The notes beneath the pieces are model-generated. The model ran no database searches and had not been told where the DNA came from. It saw only the letters and a list, made by a program, of their open reading frames with translations. Of a DNA stretch of 64,000 nucleotides, positions 1 to 8,645 are shown piece by piece (within the stretch, counting starts at the first letter, position 1; every line of letters starts with the position of its first letter). Origin of the DNA: JAABTL01 sp963839375 (GTDB lineage: Bacteria; Deinococcota; Deinococci; Deinococcales; Trueperaceae). The translations under genes and the position numbers were made by a program. The DNA lies in the NCBI GenBank assembly GCA_963839375.1, contig CAWIUY010000007.1:310001-374000 (forward strand), given 5' to 3'.

Positions 1-914
1 AGCTGCCCAAGCCGGCCGTGCACACCGACCCGGTGCTCCGACGCATGTTCGAGAACGAGGTCCACATCACCCTCAAGCTCGACCACCCCAACGTGGTGCG
101 GGCGTTCGACGGCCGACCGACGGGGGAGCAGGCCTTCCTGGCGCTCGAGTACTGCCCCGGCGGCACGCTGGACCAGCTCCTGCTCGAGCGGGGCCGGCTG
201 GCCGTGGAGCGCGGGCTCGAGCTCGTGCACCAGGTCTCGATGGGCCTCGCGCACACCCACGGCGCGCACGTGCTGCACCGGGACGTCAAGCCGGCGAACG
301 TGTTCCTCGGGGCGGAGGGCGAAGCCAAGCTCGGCGACTTCGGGACCGGAACGTTCGACCAAGAGGACGTCACCGAGCGCGTGGGCACCGCCTTCTACAT
401 GGCCCCCGAGGTGTTCGAGGGCACGTCCACCAGCGTGCGCAGCGACGTCTACTCGCTCGGCGTGTTGGCGTACGAGGTGCTCGCCGGTCAGCGACCGTTC
501 GTCGGCGATACGTACGACGCGCTCATGTTCGCCCACCTCCACGGCCTGCCACGCGACCTGAGGTCGGTGCGACCGGAGCTGCCCAAGACGGTCGGGCGGG
601 TGGTGGCCCAGGCGCTCTCACGCGACCCGGCCCGGCGCTTCGGCGACCTCGACGCCTTCTTGGCCGCGTTCCGCGAGGCGGCCGGTATCGAGACCGGTCC
701 GTCGTCGGACCCGACCAGCACCGGCCGTGACGGGCCGCGGCGGGAGCCGTCCGCGACCACCGGTCGTGGCGGGCCCCGGCGCGGCGATGACGGTGGCGAG
801 CGGGCCAGCGGCGCGTCGACGCCGGCGCCGGATGGCGGAGCACCCGGGCCGGAGGCGGAGGGCGAGGCGGCGTCGCGGCGCGGCTGGTGGCCGTTCCGTC
901 GCCGACCGCGTTAA
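1..914 (+). CDS. Ser/Thr protein kinase, 5' end cut by window
   Basis: Bacterial Hanks-type serine/threonine kinase. The frame is open from base 3, so the glycine-rich loop and the VAIK lysine lie left of the window; a GTG at 18 is not the real start. Visible are the helix C region (FENEVH), the catalytic loop HRDVKPAN at 276-299, the DFG aspartate at 336 and the MAPE of the activation segment near 400. After the kinase fold (ending near base 690) comes a 75-residue tail rich in Gly, Pro, Arg and Ser that ends WWPFRRRPR, a basic-aromatic end that could touch the membrane (inference). It is an RD kinase and looks catalytically intact as far as seen. Substrate unknown; the next gene has its own promoter. 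Confidence 0.9.
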   Translation, partial: LPKPAVHTDPVLRRMFENEVHITLKLDHPNVVRAFDGRPTGEQAFLALEYCPGGTLDQLLLERGRLAVERGLELVHQVSMGLAHTHGAHVLHRDVKPANVFLGAEGEAKLGDFGTGTFDQEDVTERVGTAFYMAPEVFEGTSTSVRSDVYSLGVLAYEVLAGQRPFVGDTYDALMFAHLHGLPRDLRSVRPELPKTVGRVVAQALSRDPARRFGDLDAFLAAFREAAGIETGPSSDPTSTGRDGPRREPSATTGRGGPRRGDDGGERASGASTPAPDGGAPGPEAEGEAASRRGWWPFRRRPR

Positions 915-954
915 TCCTGAGTCGCGCACTCCACCATCGGTGGGCGCGGACGTG

Positions 955-960
955 TACACT
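955..960 (+). promoter_or_regulatory. -10 element TACACT of the suf operon
   Basis: TACACT preceded by TG lies 106 nt upstream of sufC. It fits the TANNNT pattern shared by many genes here and predicts a leader of about 100 nt. No convincing -35 is visible. Confidence 0.45.
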
Positions 961-982
961 CGGAATCGGAACGACTCCGAGT
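958..982. promoter_or_regulatory. Inverted repeat ACTCGGA-N11-TCCGAGT, candidate suf operator
   Basis: Perfect 7-bp arms (958-964 and 976-982) separated by 11 bases. The left arm overlaps the last bases of the -10, so a bound dimer would block or cover the start site. Position suggests an Fe-S sensing regulator of the Rrf2 (IscR/SufR-like) or ArsR-like class, but the regulator is not in this window. Confidence 0.5.
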
Positions 983-1066
983 TTGGTTGCCGGTCGCGCG
1001 GCGGCTGCCGGGGTCCACGTCGAGACCGAGATGACGCCGGTGCCGCCGGCGACGAGAGGAACACCG

Positions 1067-1870
<804 letters not shown>

Positions 1871-1906
1871 GCGCCGCCACCGCCGCTCCTCGAGAGGAGA
1901 CCCGCC

Positions 1907-3343
1907 ATGGCTGACCTGCGGCCTCAGAACGCCCATCCGGACGCGCCCAAGCTCGAAGGCATGCGCCATGACGAGCAGTACGACTTCCGTCTGGCCGAGA
2001 GCTACGCCTTCCGGTCCGAGAAGGGCCTGAACAAGCGCGTCGTCGAACAGATCAGCTATCACAAGAACGAACCCGAGTGGATGCTGAAGTTCCGCCTGCG
2101 CGCGCTCGAGATCGCCGAGAAGAAGGGGCGTCCCAAGTGGGGCCCCGACCTCTCGCATCTGAACTTCGACGAGATCTACTTCTACATCCGGCCACAGGAC
2201 AAGAAGGGCACCAACTCGTGGGACGACGTCCCCGAGGAGGTCCGCGAGACGTACCGGCGGCTCGGCATCCCCGAGGCGGAGCAGAAGATGCTCGCCGGCG
2301 TGGGCGCCCAGTACGAGAGCGAGATGGTGTACCACAACCTCAAGGCCGAGTGGGAGAAGCAGGGGGTCATCTTCCTCGACTCCGACACCGGTCTGCAGGA
2401 GCACCCGGAGCTCTTCAGGGAGCACTTCGCGACGGTGGTGCCGCCCGAGGACAACTACTTCGCCGCGGTGAACTCGGCCGTGTGGTCGGGCGGCTCGTTC
2501 GTCTACGTGCCCGCCGGCGTCGAGATCAACGTGCCGCTCCAGGCCTACTTCCTCATCAACGCCCAGTCGATGGGTCAGTTCGAGCGCACCCTCATCATCG
2601 GCGAGCCCGGCAGCAAGTTCCACTACATCGAGGGTTGCACGGCGCCGACGTACAACAGCGACTCGTTCCACTCGGGCGTCATCGAGATCATCGTCAAGGA
2701 CGAGGCCAACGTGCGGTACTCGACCATCCAGAACTGGTCGCACAACGTCTACAACCTGGTGACGCAACGCGCGATGGTGCACCGCCGCGGCTCGATGGGC
2801 TGGCTCGACGGCAACCTCGGCTCCAAGGTGACGATGAAGTACCCCAGCACGTACCTGGTGGGGGAGGGCGCCCACGGCGAGGTCCTCTCGATCGCCTTCG
2901 CCACCGACGGTCAGCATCAGGACGCCGGCGCCAAGGTCATCCATGCGGCGCCGAACACGACCTCCAGCGTGGTGTCCAAGTCGATCTCGAAGGGCACGGG
3001 CCGCAGCTCCTACCGCGGTCTGGTGCAGATCCACGAGGGCGCCACGAACGCGCGCAGCAACGTCGAGTGCGACGCACTGTTGCTCGACGAACACGCCAAG
3101 ACCGACACCTACCCCTACATCGAGATCAACGAGAAGACCGCCCACGTGGGCCACGAGGCCACGGTCTCGAAGCTCAACGACGAGCAGATCTTCTACCTCA
3201 TGTCGCGCGGTCTGCCCGAGGACGCCGCCATGGCGCTCATCGTGCGCGGGTTCCTGGAGCCCGTCGCCAAGGAGTTGCCGCTCGAGTACGCGGTCGAACT
3301 CAACCGCCTCATCGAGCTCGAGATGGAAGGGAGCGTCGGCTGA
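1907..3343 (+). CDS. sufB: Fe-S cluster scaffold subunit SufB
   Basis: Scaffold of the SufBC2D complex on which the nascent cluster is built in the cytoplasm. 478 aa, normal for the family. Beta-helix core with the EGCTAP motif near residue 245 and the VECDALLLD cysteine, which corresponds to E. coli Cys405, needed with a SufD histidine for cluster formation. Conserved C-terminal YLMSRGLPEDAA. AGGAGA (1895-1900) is 6 nt before the ATG. The stop codon is one base before the sufD start, so the two are surely translationally coupled. Confidence 0.97.
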   Translation: MADLRPQNAHPDAPKLEGMRHDEQYDFRLAESYAFRSEKGLNKRVVEQISYHKNEPEWMLKFRLRALEIAEKKGRPKWGPDLSHLNFDEIYFYIRPQDKKGTNSWDDVPEEVRETYRRLGIPEAEQKMLAGVGAQYESEMVYHNLKAEWEKQGVIFLDSDTGLQEHPELFREHFATVVPPEDNYFAAVNSAVWSGGSFVYVPAGVEINVPLQAYFLINAQSMGQFERTLIIGEPGSKFHYIEGCTAPTYNSDSFHSGVIEIIVKDEANVRYSTIQNWSHNVYNLVTQRAMVHRRGSMGWLDGNLGSKVTMKYPSTYLVGEGAHGEVLSIAFATDGQHQDAGAKVIHAAPNTTSSVVSKSISKGTGRSSYRGLVQIHEGATNARSNVECDALLLDEHAKTDTYPYIEINEKTAHVGHEATVSKLNDEQIFYLMSRGLPEDAAMALIVRGFLEPVAKELPLEYAVELNRLIELEMEGSVG

Positions 3344-3344
3344 C

Positions 3345-4667
3345 GTGGCGACGCTGAAGGACAACGCCGCGGTGACCGAGGCGGCGGTCGAGGCGATCGT
3401 CGCCCGCTACGGCGAGCCCGCTTGGCTGGCGGAGGAGCGGCGGGCGGCGCTGCGGACGTACGCCGCCACCCCGCATCCGACCAACCGCGACGAGGTCTGG
3501 CGGTACACCCAGCTGCGCCGCTTCGCGATCGACGGGCTCGAGCTGATCGACGGCCCCCGGACGCCCGATGTCGAGGACCGCATCACCATGCGGATCGGTG
3601 ACTCGGACGCCGAAGCGGCGATCGTGCTCAAGAACGGCGAGGTGGTGCACCGCGCCGGGCAGGTGGCCGAGGCGGGCGTCGTCTTCACCGACCTGCGCAC
3701 CGCGGTGCGCGAGCACGAGGCACTCGTGCGCCCCCATCTCTACTCGGTCGTGAACGCCACGATGAGCAAGGCGGCGGCGCTCGACGCGGCGCTCTGGACC
3801 AACGGCACGTTCCTGTACGTCCCCAAGAACGTCGAGGTGGCGCTGCCGCTCGGCGCCTTCACGACCAGCGATCGCGGCGGCCTGTCGGCCGGCCGCACGC
3901 TGCTGGTCGTCGACGTCAACGCCAAGGTGACGTTCCTCGACGAGTACACCAGCGAGCCGATCGGCGAACGCCTGGCGCATCACGCCGCCACCGAGATCGT
4001 GCTGGCCGACGGCGCCAAGCTGCGCTACGTGTCGCTCCAGAACTGGAGCCGCGACGTGGCCCAGCAGAACAAGATCCGCGCCCGGCTCGGCCGGGCCGCG
4101 CGGCTCGAGTCGCTCACGGTGTCGCTCGGCGCCGACGCGGCGCGGGCGGAGGTCGAGGTCGACCTCGAGGGTCCGGGCGCCGAGAGCGAGATGCTGGGCC
4201 TCTACTTCGCCGACGAGGGCCAGCACTTCAACCAGTACACGCTGCAGCACCACGCCACCGATCATGCGCTCTCGGACCTGTTGTTCAAGGGTGCGCTGCG
4301 CGACGCCAGCACCGCGGTCTACTCCGGCGTCATCGTCGTCGACCCCGGCGCGCAGAAGACCGACGCGTACCAGACGAACCGCAACCTGCTGCTCGACACG
4401 GAGTCCGAGGCCGTCTCCATCCCGCAGCTCGAGATCAAGGCCAACGACGTGAAGTGCTCGCACGGTTCGACCACCGGCCCGGTGCCCGAGGACCAGCGCT
4501 TCTACCTCATGTCGCGTGGTCTGCGCCCCGAGGTGGCCGAGCACGTGCTGGTGACCGGCTTCCTCTACGAGGTGACGAGCCGCGTGACCCTGCCGAAGGT
4601 GGCCGAGTACGTCGAACGCGTGGTCCAAGCCAAGCTGGGCGTGCCGGGCGTCAAGGAGAAGCTCTGA
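3345..4667 (+). CDS. sufD: Fe-S cluster assembly protein SufD
   Basis: SufB paralogue that forms the heterodimeric scaffold with it. 440 aa. The C-terminal CSHGSTTG contains the histidine equivalent to E. coli SufD His360, followed by YLMSRGLRPEVAE as in SufB. The start is GTG at 3345, one base after the sufB stop; the frame is open further upstream, but that region is sufB coding sequence. The N-terminal 110 residues (TEAAVEAIVARYGEP onward) are the usual SufD helical domain that SufB lacks. A Rieske gene follows after 5 bp. Confidence 0.96.
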   Translation: MATLKDNAAVTEAAVEAIVARYGEPAWLAEERRAALRTYAATPHPTNRDEVWRYTQLRRFAIDGLELIDGPRTPDVEDRITMRIGDSDAEAAIVLKNGEVVHRAGQVAEAGVVFTDLRTAVREHEALVRPHLYSVVNATMSKAAALDAALWTNGTFLYVPKNVEVALPLGAFTTSDRGGLSAGRTLLVVDVNAKVTFLDEYTSEPIGERLAHHAATEIVLADGAKLRYVSLQNWSRDVAQQNKIRARLGRAARLESLTVSLGADAARAEVEVDLEGPGAESEMLGLYFADEGQHFNQYTLQHHATDHALSDLLFKGALRDASTAVYSGVIVVDPGAQKTDAYQTNRNLLLDTESEAVSIPQLEIKANDVKCSHGSTTGPVPEDQRFYLMSRGLRPEVAEHVLVTGFLYEVTSRVTLPKVAEYVERVVQAKLGVPGVKEKL

Positions 4668-4672
4668 GCCGG

Positions 4673-4972
4673 GTGCGCGCGGGCTCGGTGGGCGAGTTCG
4701 CCGCTGGCGTCCTGACCCCGGTCACGGTGGGGAACGCGGAGATCGTCGTCCTGAACGACGGCGACACCTGGTACGCGTTCCCCGACCGCTGTACCCACGC
4801 CAAGCGACCGCTCTCCGACGGTGACTACGCGGACGGCGTGGTCACCTGCATCTATCACGGCGCCACCTTCGACCTCCGCGCCAACGGCAAGCCGACCATG
4901 CCGGCGTTGCGACCGCTCTCGTGCTACCCGATCGAGGTCGAGGGCGGCGAGGTGTGGGTGTCGCTGACCTGA
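4673..4972 (+). CDS. Rieske-type [2Fe-2S] ferredoxin of the suf operon
   Basis: Small soluble electron carrier, 99 aa from GTG 4673. Rieske ligands are complete: C40-T-H42 and C59-I-Y-H62. No membrane helix, so it is of the dioxygenase-ferredoxin/NirD-like type, not a bc1 subunit. It starts 5 bp after sufD, a position where many SUF operons carry such a protein; it may supply electrons or be an early client, but this is inference. GTG 4688 is a possible shorter start. A strong hairpin 34 bp downstream (5006-5039) probably ends the operon. Confidence 0.85.
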   Translation: MRAGSVGEFAAGVLTPVTVGNAEIVVLNDGDTWYAFPDRCTHAKRPLSDGDYADGVVTCIYHGATFDLRANGKPTMPALRPLSCYPIEVEGGEVWVSLT

Positions 4973-4997
4973 GCGCGTTCTCCCGGCTTCGCACGTT

Positions 4998-5483
4998 TCA
5001 GGAACCAGGCGCGCGCCACCAGACGGTGGCGCGCGCCTGCACGTGGTCGGGCGCCAACCCCTCGCTCGTCTTGAAGGTGAGCCCGACACGGTCGCCGGGT
5101 AGACCCAGCAGCGCCGCCACCGAACCGGCGATCGCCGACCGTGAGGGGCCCAGCTTGGGCGCGTCGAGCGTGACGACCGCCGACACCTGGGCCAGGCGCG
5201 CGGTCGGCGCTTGGGCGGCCACGAGGTGGAGAGCGTGGGTCACGATCGTGCGTGAGTCGAGGCCGGCGTGGGCCGGGTCGGTGTCGGCGAAGTGCTGACC
5301 GATGTCGCCCAGCGCCCAGGCCGACAGCAGGGCGTCGGCGATGGCGTGTAGCAGGGCGTCGCCGTCGGAGTGAGCGACGGCGCCCCGGGCGGCGCCCCCG
5401 ATGGGAACCCCACCGACCACCAGGCCGAGGCCGGGCGCCAGACGGTGGGCGTCCTCGCCGTAGCCGATCCGCAGGTCGTCCAT
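4998..5483 (-). CDS. ispF: 2-C-methyl-D-erythritol 2,4-cyclodiphosphate synthase IspF
   Basis: MEP-pathway enzyme that closes CDP-methylerythritol 2-phosphate to the cyclodiphosphate. 161 aa, the normal size. Metal site GEDAHRL at the N terminus, HSDGDALLHAIADALL and GDIGQHFADTDP are the family hallmarks. The ATG at 5483 gives MDDLRIGYG; longer in-frame openings upstream have no family similarity. IspD is not adjacent. It is convergent with the suf operon (25 bp gap), and its last codons contain a hairpin that can terminate suf transcription. Together with the type 2 IPP isomerase at 51298 it shows that isoprenoids are made by the MEP route. Confidence 0.96.
   Translation of the reverse strand: MDDLRIGYGEDAHRLAPGLGLVVGGVPIGGAARGAVAHSDGDALLHAIADALLSAWALGDIGQHFADTDPAHAGLDSRTIVTHALHLVAAQAPTARLAQVSAVVTLDAPKLGPSRSAIAGSVAALLGLPGDRVGLTFKTSEGLAPDHVQARATVWWRAPGS
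5006..5039. terminator. 15-bp perfect stem-loop, probable suf operon terminator inside ispF
   Basis: Arms 5006-5020 and 5025-5039 (CAGGCGCGCGCCACC and its complement) with a 4-base loop AGAC. It begins 34 bp after the Rieske stop but lies in the last codons of the convergent ispF. No T-tract follows. Confidence 0.5.
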
Positions 5484-5565
5484 GGGCCCATCATCCCACG
5501 GGCTCGACGCGGGTCGTGCCGCGCCTCCCGGCCCGCCACGAGCCCACGTGCGACGATGGAGGCTC

Positions 5566-6537
5566 GTGACCCCCACCGCCGGCCTGCTCACGCTCGTGGC
5601 GATCACCCTCGTCTGGGGCACGTCGTTCGTGGTCGTGAAGAACGCGCTCGACACGATCCCGGTGTCGCTGCTGCTGGCGTTGCGGTTCTCCTTGGCGGCT
5701 GCGTGTTTCGTGTGGGTGCGCTTCGACCGCCGGGCCGTCGTCCCGGCCCTGATCTTGGGTTCGCTCGGCTTCGTCGGCTTCGCCACCCAGACGATCGGCA
5801 TCGACCTGTCGACGGCCTCGAAGGCGGCGTTCATCACCGGTCTGTCGGTCATCCTGACGCCGCTCGTGGCCGCGCTCTGGTTCCGGCGGCCCGTGCGGAC
5901 GCGCGCGTACGTGGCGGCGGTCATCGCCGTGGTCGGGTTGGCGCTGCTCACCCTGGGCGACGCCGGTTGGGCCGGCGTGAACGTCGGCGACGCCTGGCTG
6001 TTGCTCACGGCGCTCGCCTACGCCGTCTACATCGTCTACCTGGGTGAGGTGGCCGGCCGCACCGGAGCCTTCGTCCTGGCGGGGCTGCAGCTGCTCCCGA
6101 TGGCGCTCATGGCGTGGGTGTGGGCGTGGCCCGAACGCGCCCTGCTGCCGACGGTCCCGCTCGCCACCTACGGCGCCATCGCCTACCTGGCGATCCTGTC
6201 CACCGCGGTCGTCTCCGTGCTGCAGACCTACGCCCAGCGGGTGGTGCCGGCCGCTTTGACCGCGTTGGTGTTCGTGCTCGAGCCCGTGTTCGCGTCCGTG
6301 TTCGCCGTCTGGTGGCTGGGGGAGCGCTTGGGCGCACTCGGTTGGCTCGGCGGCGCCTTGGTGGTGGCGGCGATGCTCGTGAGCGAGGTGCGCCGCCTGC
6401 CCGCCAGGCACCGCCCGGCCGCCAGGCGCCTGCTGCCGGCCAGGCGGCGCTCGCCCGGAGGGCGACACCCCCCCGGAGGGCGCGAGGCCAGTCCGGGACG
6501 CAGCCCGGACGAGCGCCACCGCCCCGACGGACGCTGA
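5566..6537 (+). CDS. EamA/DMT-family transporter (first copy)
   Basis: Ten-helix drug/metabolite transporter-type permease of the inner membrane, likely an exporter of a small metabolite; substrate unknown. 323 aa from GTG 5566, with two EamA repeats (LVWGTSFVVVK near the start; the second from about residue 150). GGAGG (5558-5562) lies only 3 nt before the GTG, so the mRNA may be leaderless or poorly led. The last 40 residues are an Arg/Pro/Gly-rich cytoplasmic tail, unusual for the family. Divergent from ispF. Confidence 0.85.
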   Translation: MTPTAGLLTLVAITLVWGTSFVVVKNALDTIPVSLLLALRFSLAAACFVWVRFDRRAVVPALILGSLGFVGFATQTIGIDLSTASKAAFITGLSVILTPLVAALWFRRPVRTRAYVAAVIAVVGLALLTLGDAGWAGVNVGDAWLLLTALAYAVYIVYLGEVAGRTGAFVLAGLQLLPMALMAWVWAWPERALLPTVPLATYGAIAYLAILSTAVVSVLQTYAQRVVPAALTALVFVLEPVFASVFAVWWLGERLGALGWLGGALVVAAMLVSEVRRLPARHRPAARRLLPARRRSPGGRHPPGGREASPGRSPDERHRPDGR

Positions 6538-6567
6538 CGTCGCCCCACCCACCGACCCCGCGGGCGT

Positions 6568-8532
6568 TCAGTCGCCCTTGAGCAGCGACTCCACCACCGC
6601 GCGGTCCTCGAGCGTGCTGACGTCGCCGGTGACGTCTTCGCCGACGGCCACCTGCCGCAGCAGGCGACGCATGATCTTGCCCGAGCGGGTCTTGGGCAGC
6701 GCGTCGGCGAAGCGCAGGTCGTCGGGGCGGGCGATGGCGCCGATCTCCTTGGCGACGTGCGCGCGCAGCTCCTGGCGCAGCTTCTCGTTGCCGCTGCGGC
6801 CCCCTTCGAGGGTCACGAAGGCGACGATGCCGGTGCCCTTGACCTCGTCCGGACGACCGACCACGGCGGCCTCGGCGACCGTGGGGTGCGACACGAGCGC
6901 GGACTCGATCTCCATCGTGCCGAGCCGGTGCCCCGACACGTTGAGCACGTCGTCGACGCGCCCCATGATCCAGTGGTAGCCATCGGCGTCGACACGCGCG
7001 CCGTCGCCGGCGAAGTAGCGACCCGGGAACTCCGACCAGTAGGTGCGCTGGTAGCGTTCGTCGTCGCCGTACACGGTGCGCAGCATGCTGGGCCAAGGGC
7101 GTTCGAGCACCAGGTAGCCGCCCTGACCCGCCTCCACGCTCTCACCGGACGCGTTGACGATCGACGCTTCGACCCCGAAGAACGGCACGCCCGCGGAGCC
7201 CGGCTTGGCGTCGTGGACGCCGGGGAGCGTCGTGATCATGATCGCGCCGGTCTCGGTTTGCCACCAGGTGTCCACGATCGGGCAGCGGTCGCCGCCGATC
7301 ACCCGCCGGTACCACATCCAGGCCTCGGGGTTGATCGGCTCACCGACCGTGCCCAAGAGCCGCAGGCTCGACAGGTCGTGTTTGGCGGGGTGCTCCTCAC
7401 CCAACCGCATGAACGCCCGGATCGCGGTGGGGGCGGTGTAGAAGACGCTCACGCGGTAGCGCTCGACGATCTCCCAGAAGCGGGCGGGCGTGGGCGACGT
7501 CGGCGCGCCCTCGTAGATGACCTGGGTGGCGCCGTTGAGCAGGGGTCCGTAGGCGACGTAGGTGTGGCCGGTCACCCAGCCGACGTCGGCGGTGCACCAG
7601 AAGACGTCGTTGTCGCGCAGGTCGAAGACGGTGCGGGTGGTGAGGTACGCGGCCGTCTGGTAGCCGCCCGTGGTGTGGAGCACGCCTTTGGGCGTGCCCG
7701 TGGAGCCGGAGGTGTAGAGGATGAACGACGGGTGCTCCGAGGGCAGCGGTTCGGCGGGGCACGTGGGCGCGGCGTAGCGCACGGCGTCGTGGTACCAGAT
7801 GTCGCGGCCCGGCTCCATGTCGACGTCGTTCTTGGCGCGGCGCACCACGAACACCGTCTCGACCGTGGGACAGCGTCGCAGCGCCTCGTCGACCGCCGGT
7901 TTGAGCGGTAGGACCTGGCCGCGGCGGAAGCCGCCGTCGGCGGTGACGACCACCTTGGCCCCCGCGTCCTCGATGCGGTCGGCCAGCGCGTGGGCCGAGA
8001 AGCCGCCGAAGACCACCGAGTGCGGCGCCCCGATCCGGGCGCACGCCAGCATGGCCACGATCGCTTCGGGCACGAGCGGCAGGTAGATGGCCACCCGGTC
8101 GCCCTTGGTCACCCCATGGCTCTTGAGCGCGTTGGCGAAGCGGCAGACGTCGCGCAGCAGGTCGGCGTAGGTGATGACGCGCCGGTCGCCCGGCTCGCCT
8201 TCCCAGAACAGCGCCACCTTGTTGGCCAGGCCGCGCGCGACCTGCAGGTCGAGCGCGTTGTAGGCGAGGTTGGTGGTCCCGCCCTCGAACCAGCGGGTGT
8301 GTGGCGCCTCCCACGTTTGCACCGTGTCCCAGCGGTCGAACCAGTGCAGCTCGTCGGCGACCTCGGCCCAGAAGGCCTCGGGTTCGTCGAGCGAGCGCCG
8401 GTACTGCCGTTCGTAGTCCTCGAGCGACTGGATCCGCGCGCGCTCGCGGAAGCCCTGAGCGGGAGGGAAGCGGCGGTCCTCGGCCAGGACCGTGGTCAGG
8501 TGTGAGCGAGGGCTGGTGGCGTCGTCGGGCAT
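6568..8532 (-). CDS. acs: Acetyl-CoA synthetase (AMP-forming)
   Basis: Activates acetate to acetyl-CoA through acetyl-AMP. 654 aa, the usual length. N-terminal ACAS_N region (YRRSLDEPEAFWAEVA), adenylation motif YTSGSTGTPKGV near residue 275, and the C-terminal PKTRSGKIMRR with the lysine that Pat-type acetyltransferases modify. GGAGGA sits 6-7 nt before the ATG (strand-wise), consistent with an mRNA leader of about 70 nt from the TAGACT at 8608-8613. Monocistronic. It would serve acetate scavenging. Confidence 0.97.
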   Translation of the reverse strand: MPDDATSPRSHLTTVLAEDRRFPPAQGFRERARIQSLEDYERQYRRSLDEPEAFWAEVADELHWFDRWDTVQTWEAPHTRWFEGGTTNLAYNALDLQVARGLANKVALFWEGEPGDRRVITYADLLRDVCRFANALKSHGVTKGDRVAIYLPLVPEAIVAMLACARIGAPHSVVFGGFSAHALADRIEDAGAKVVVTADGGFRRGQVLPLKPAVDEALRRCPTVETVFVVRRAKNDVDMEPGRDIWYHDAVRYAAPTCPAEPLPSEHPSFILYTSGSTGTPKGVLHTTGGYQTAAYLTTRTVFDLRDNDVFWCTADVGWVTGHTYVAYGPLLNGATQVIYEGAPTSPTPARFWEIVERYRVSVFYTAPTAIRAFMRLGEEHPAKHDLSSLRLLGTVGEPINPEAWMWYRRVIGGDRCPIVDTWWQTETGAIMITTLPGVHDAKPGSAGVPFFGVEASIVNASGESVEAGQGGYLVLERPWPSMLRTVYGDDERYQRTYWSEFPGRYFAGDGARVDADGYHWIMGRVDDVLNVSGHRLGTMEIESALVSHPTVAEAAVVGRPDEVKGTGIVAFVTLEGGRSGNEKLRQELRAHVAKEIGAIARPDDLRFADALPKTRSGKIMRRLLRQVAVGEDVTGDVSTLEDRAVVESLLKGD

Positions 8533-8607
8533 GGGGGTCCTCCGGTGCGCGGTGGGTGGTCGTCGCGGTCGCCCGAGGGGACGGGCGCCGAGCGGCAGGG
8601 TGGCGCG

Positions 8608-8613
8608 AGTCTA
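8608..8613 (-). promoter_or_regulatory. -10 element TAGACT of acs
   Basis: TAGACT on the minus strand, 75 nt before the acs start. One of the few leadered promoters here, matching the good ribosome-binding site of acs. Confidence 0.4.
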
Positions 8614-8645
8614 CCGGGTGGGCGCGCGCCCGAGGCCGTTGTCGT

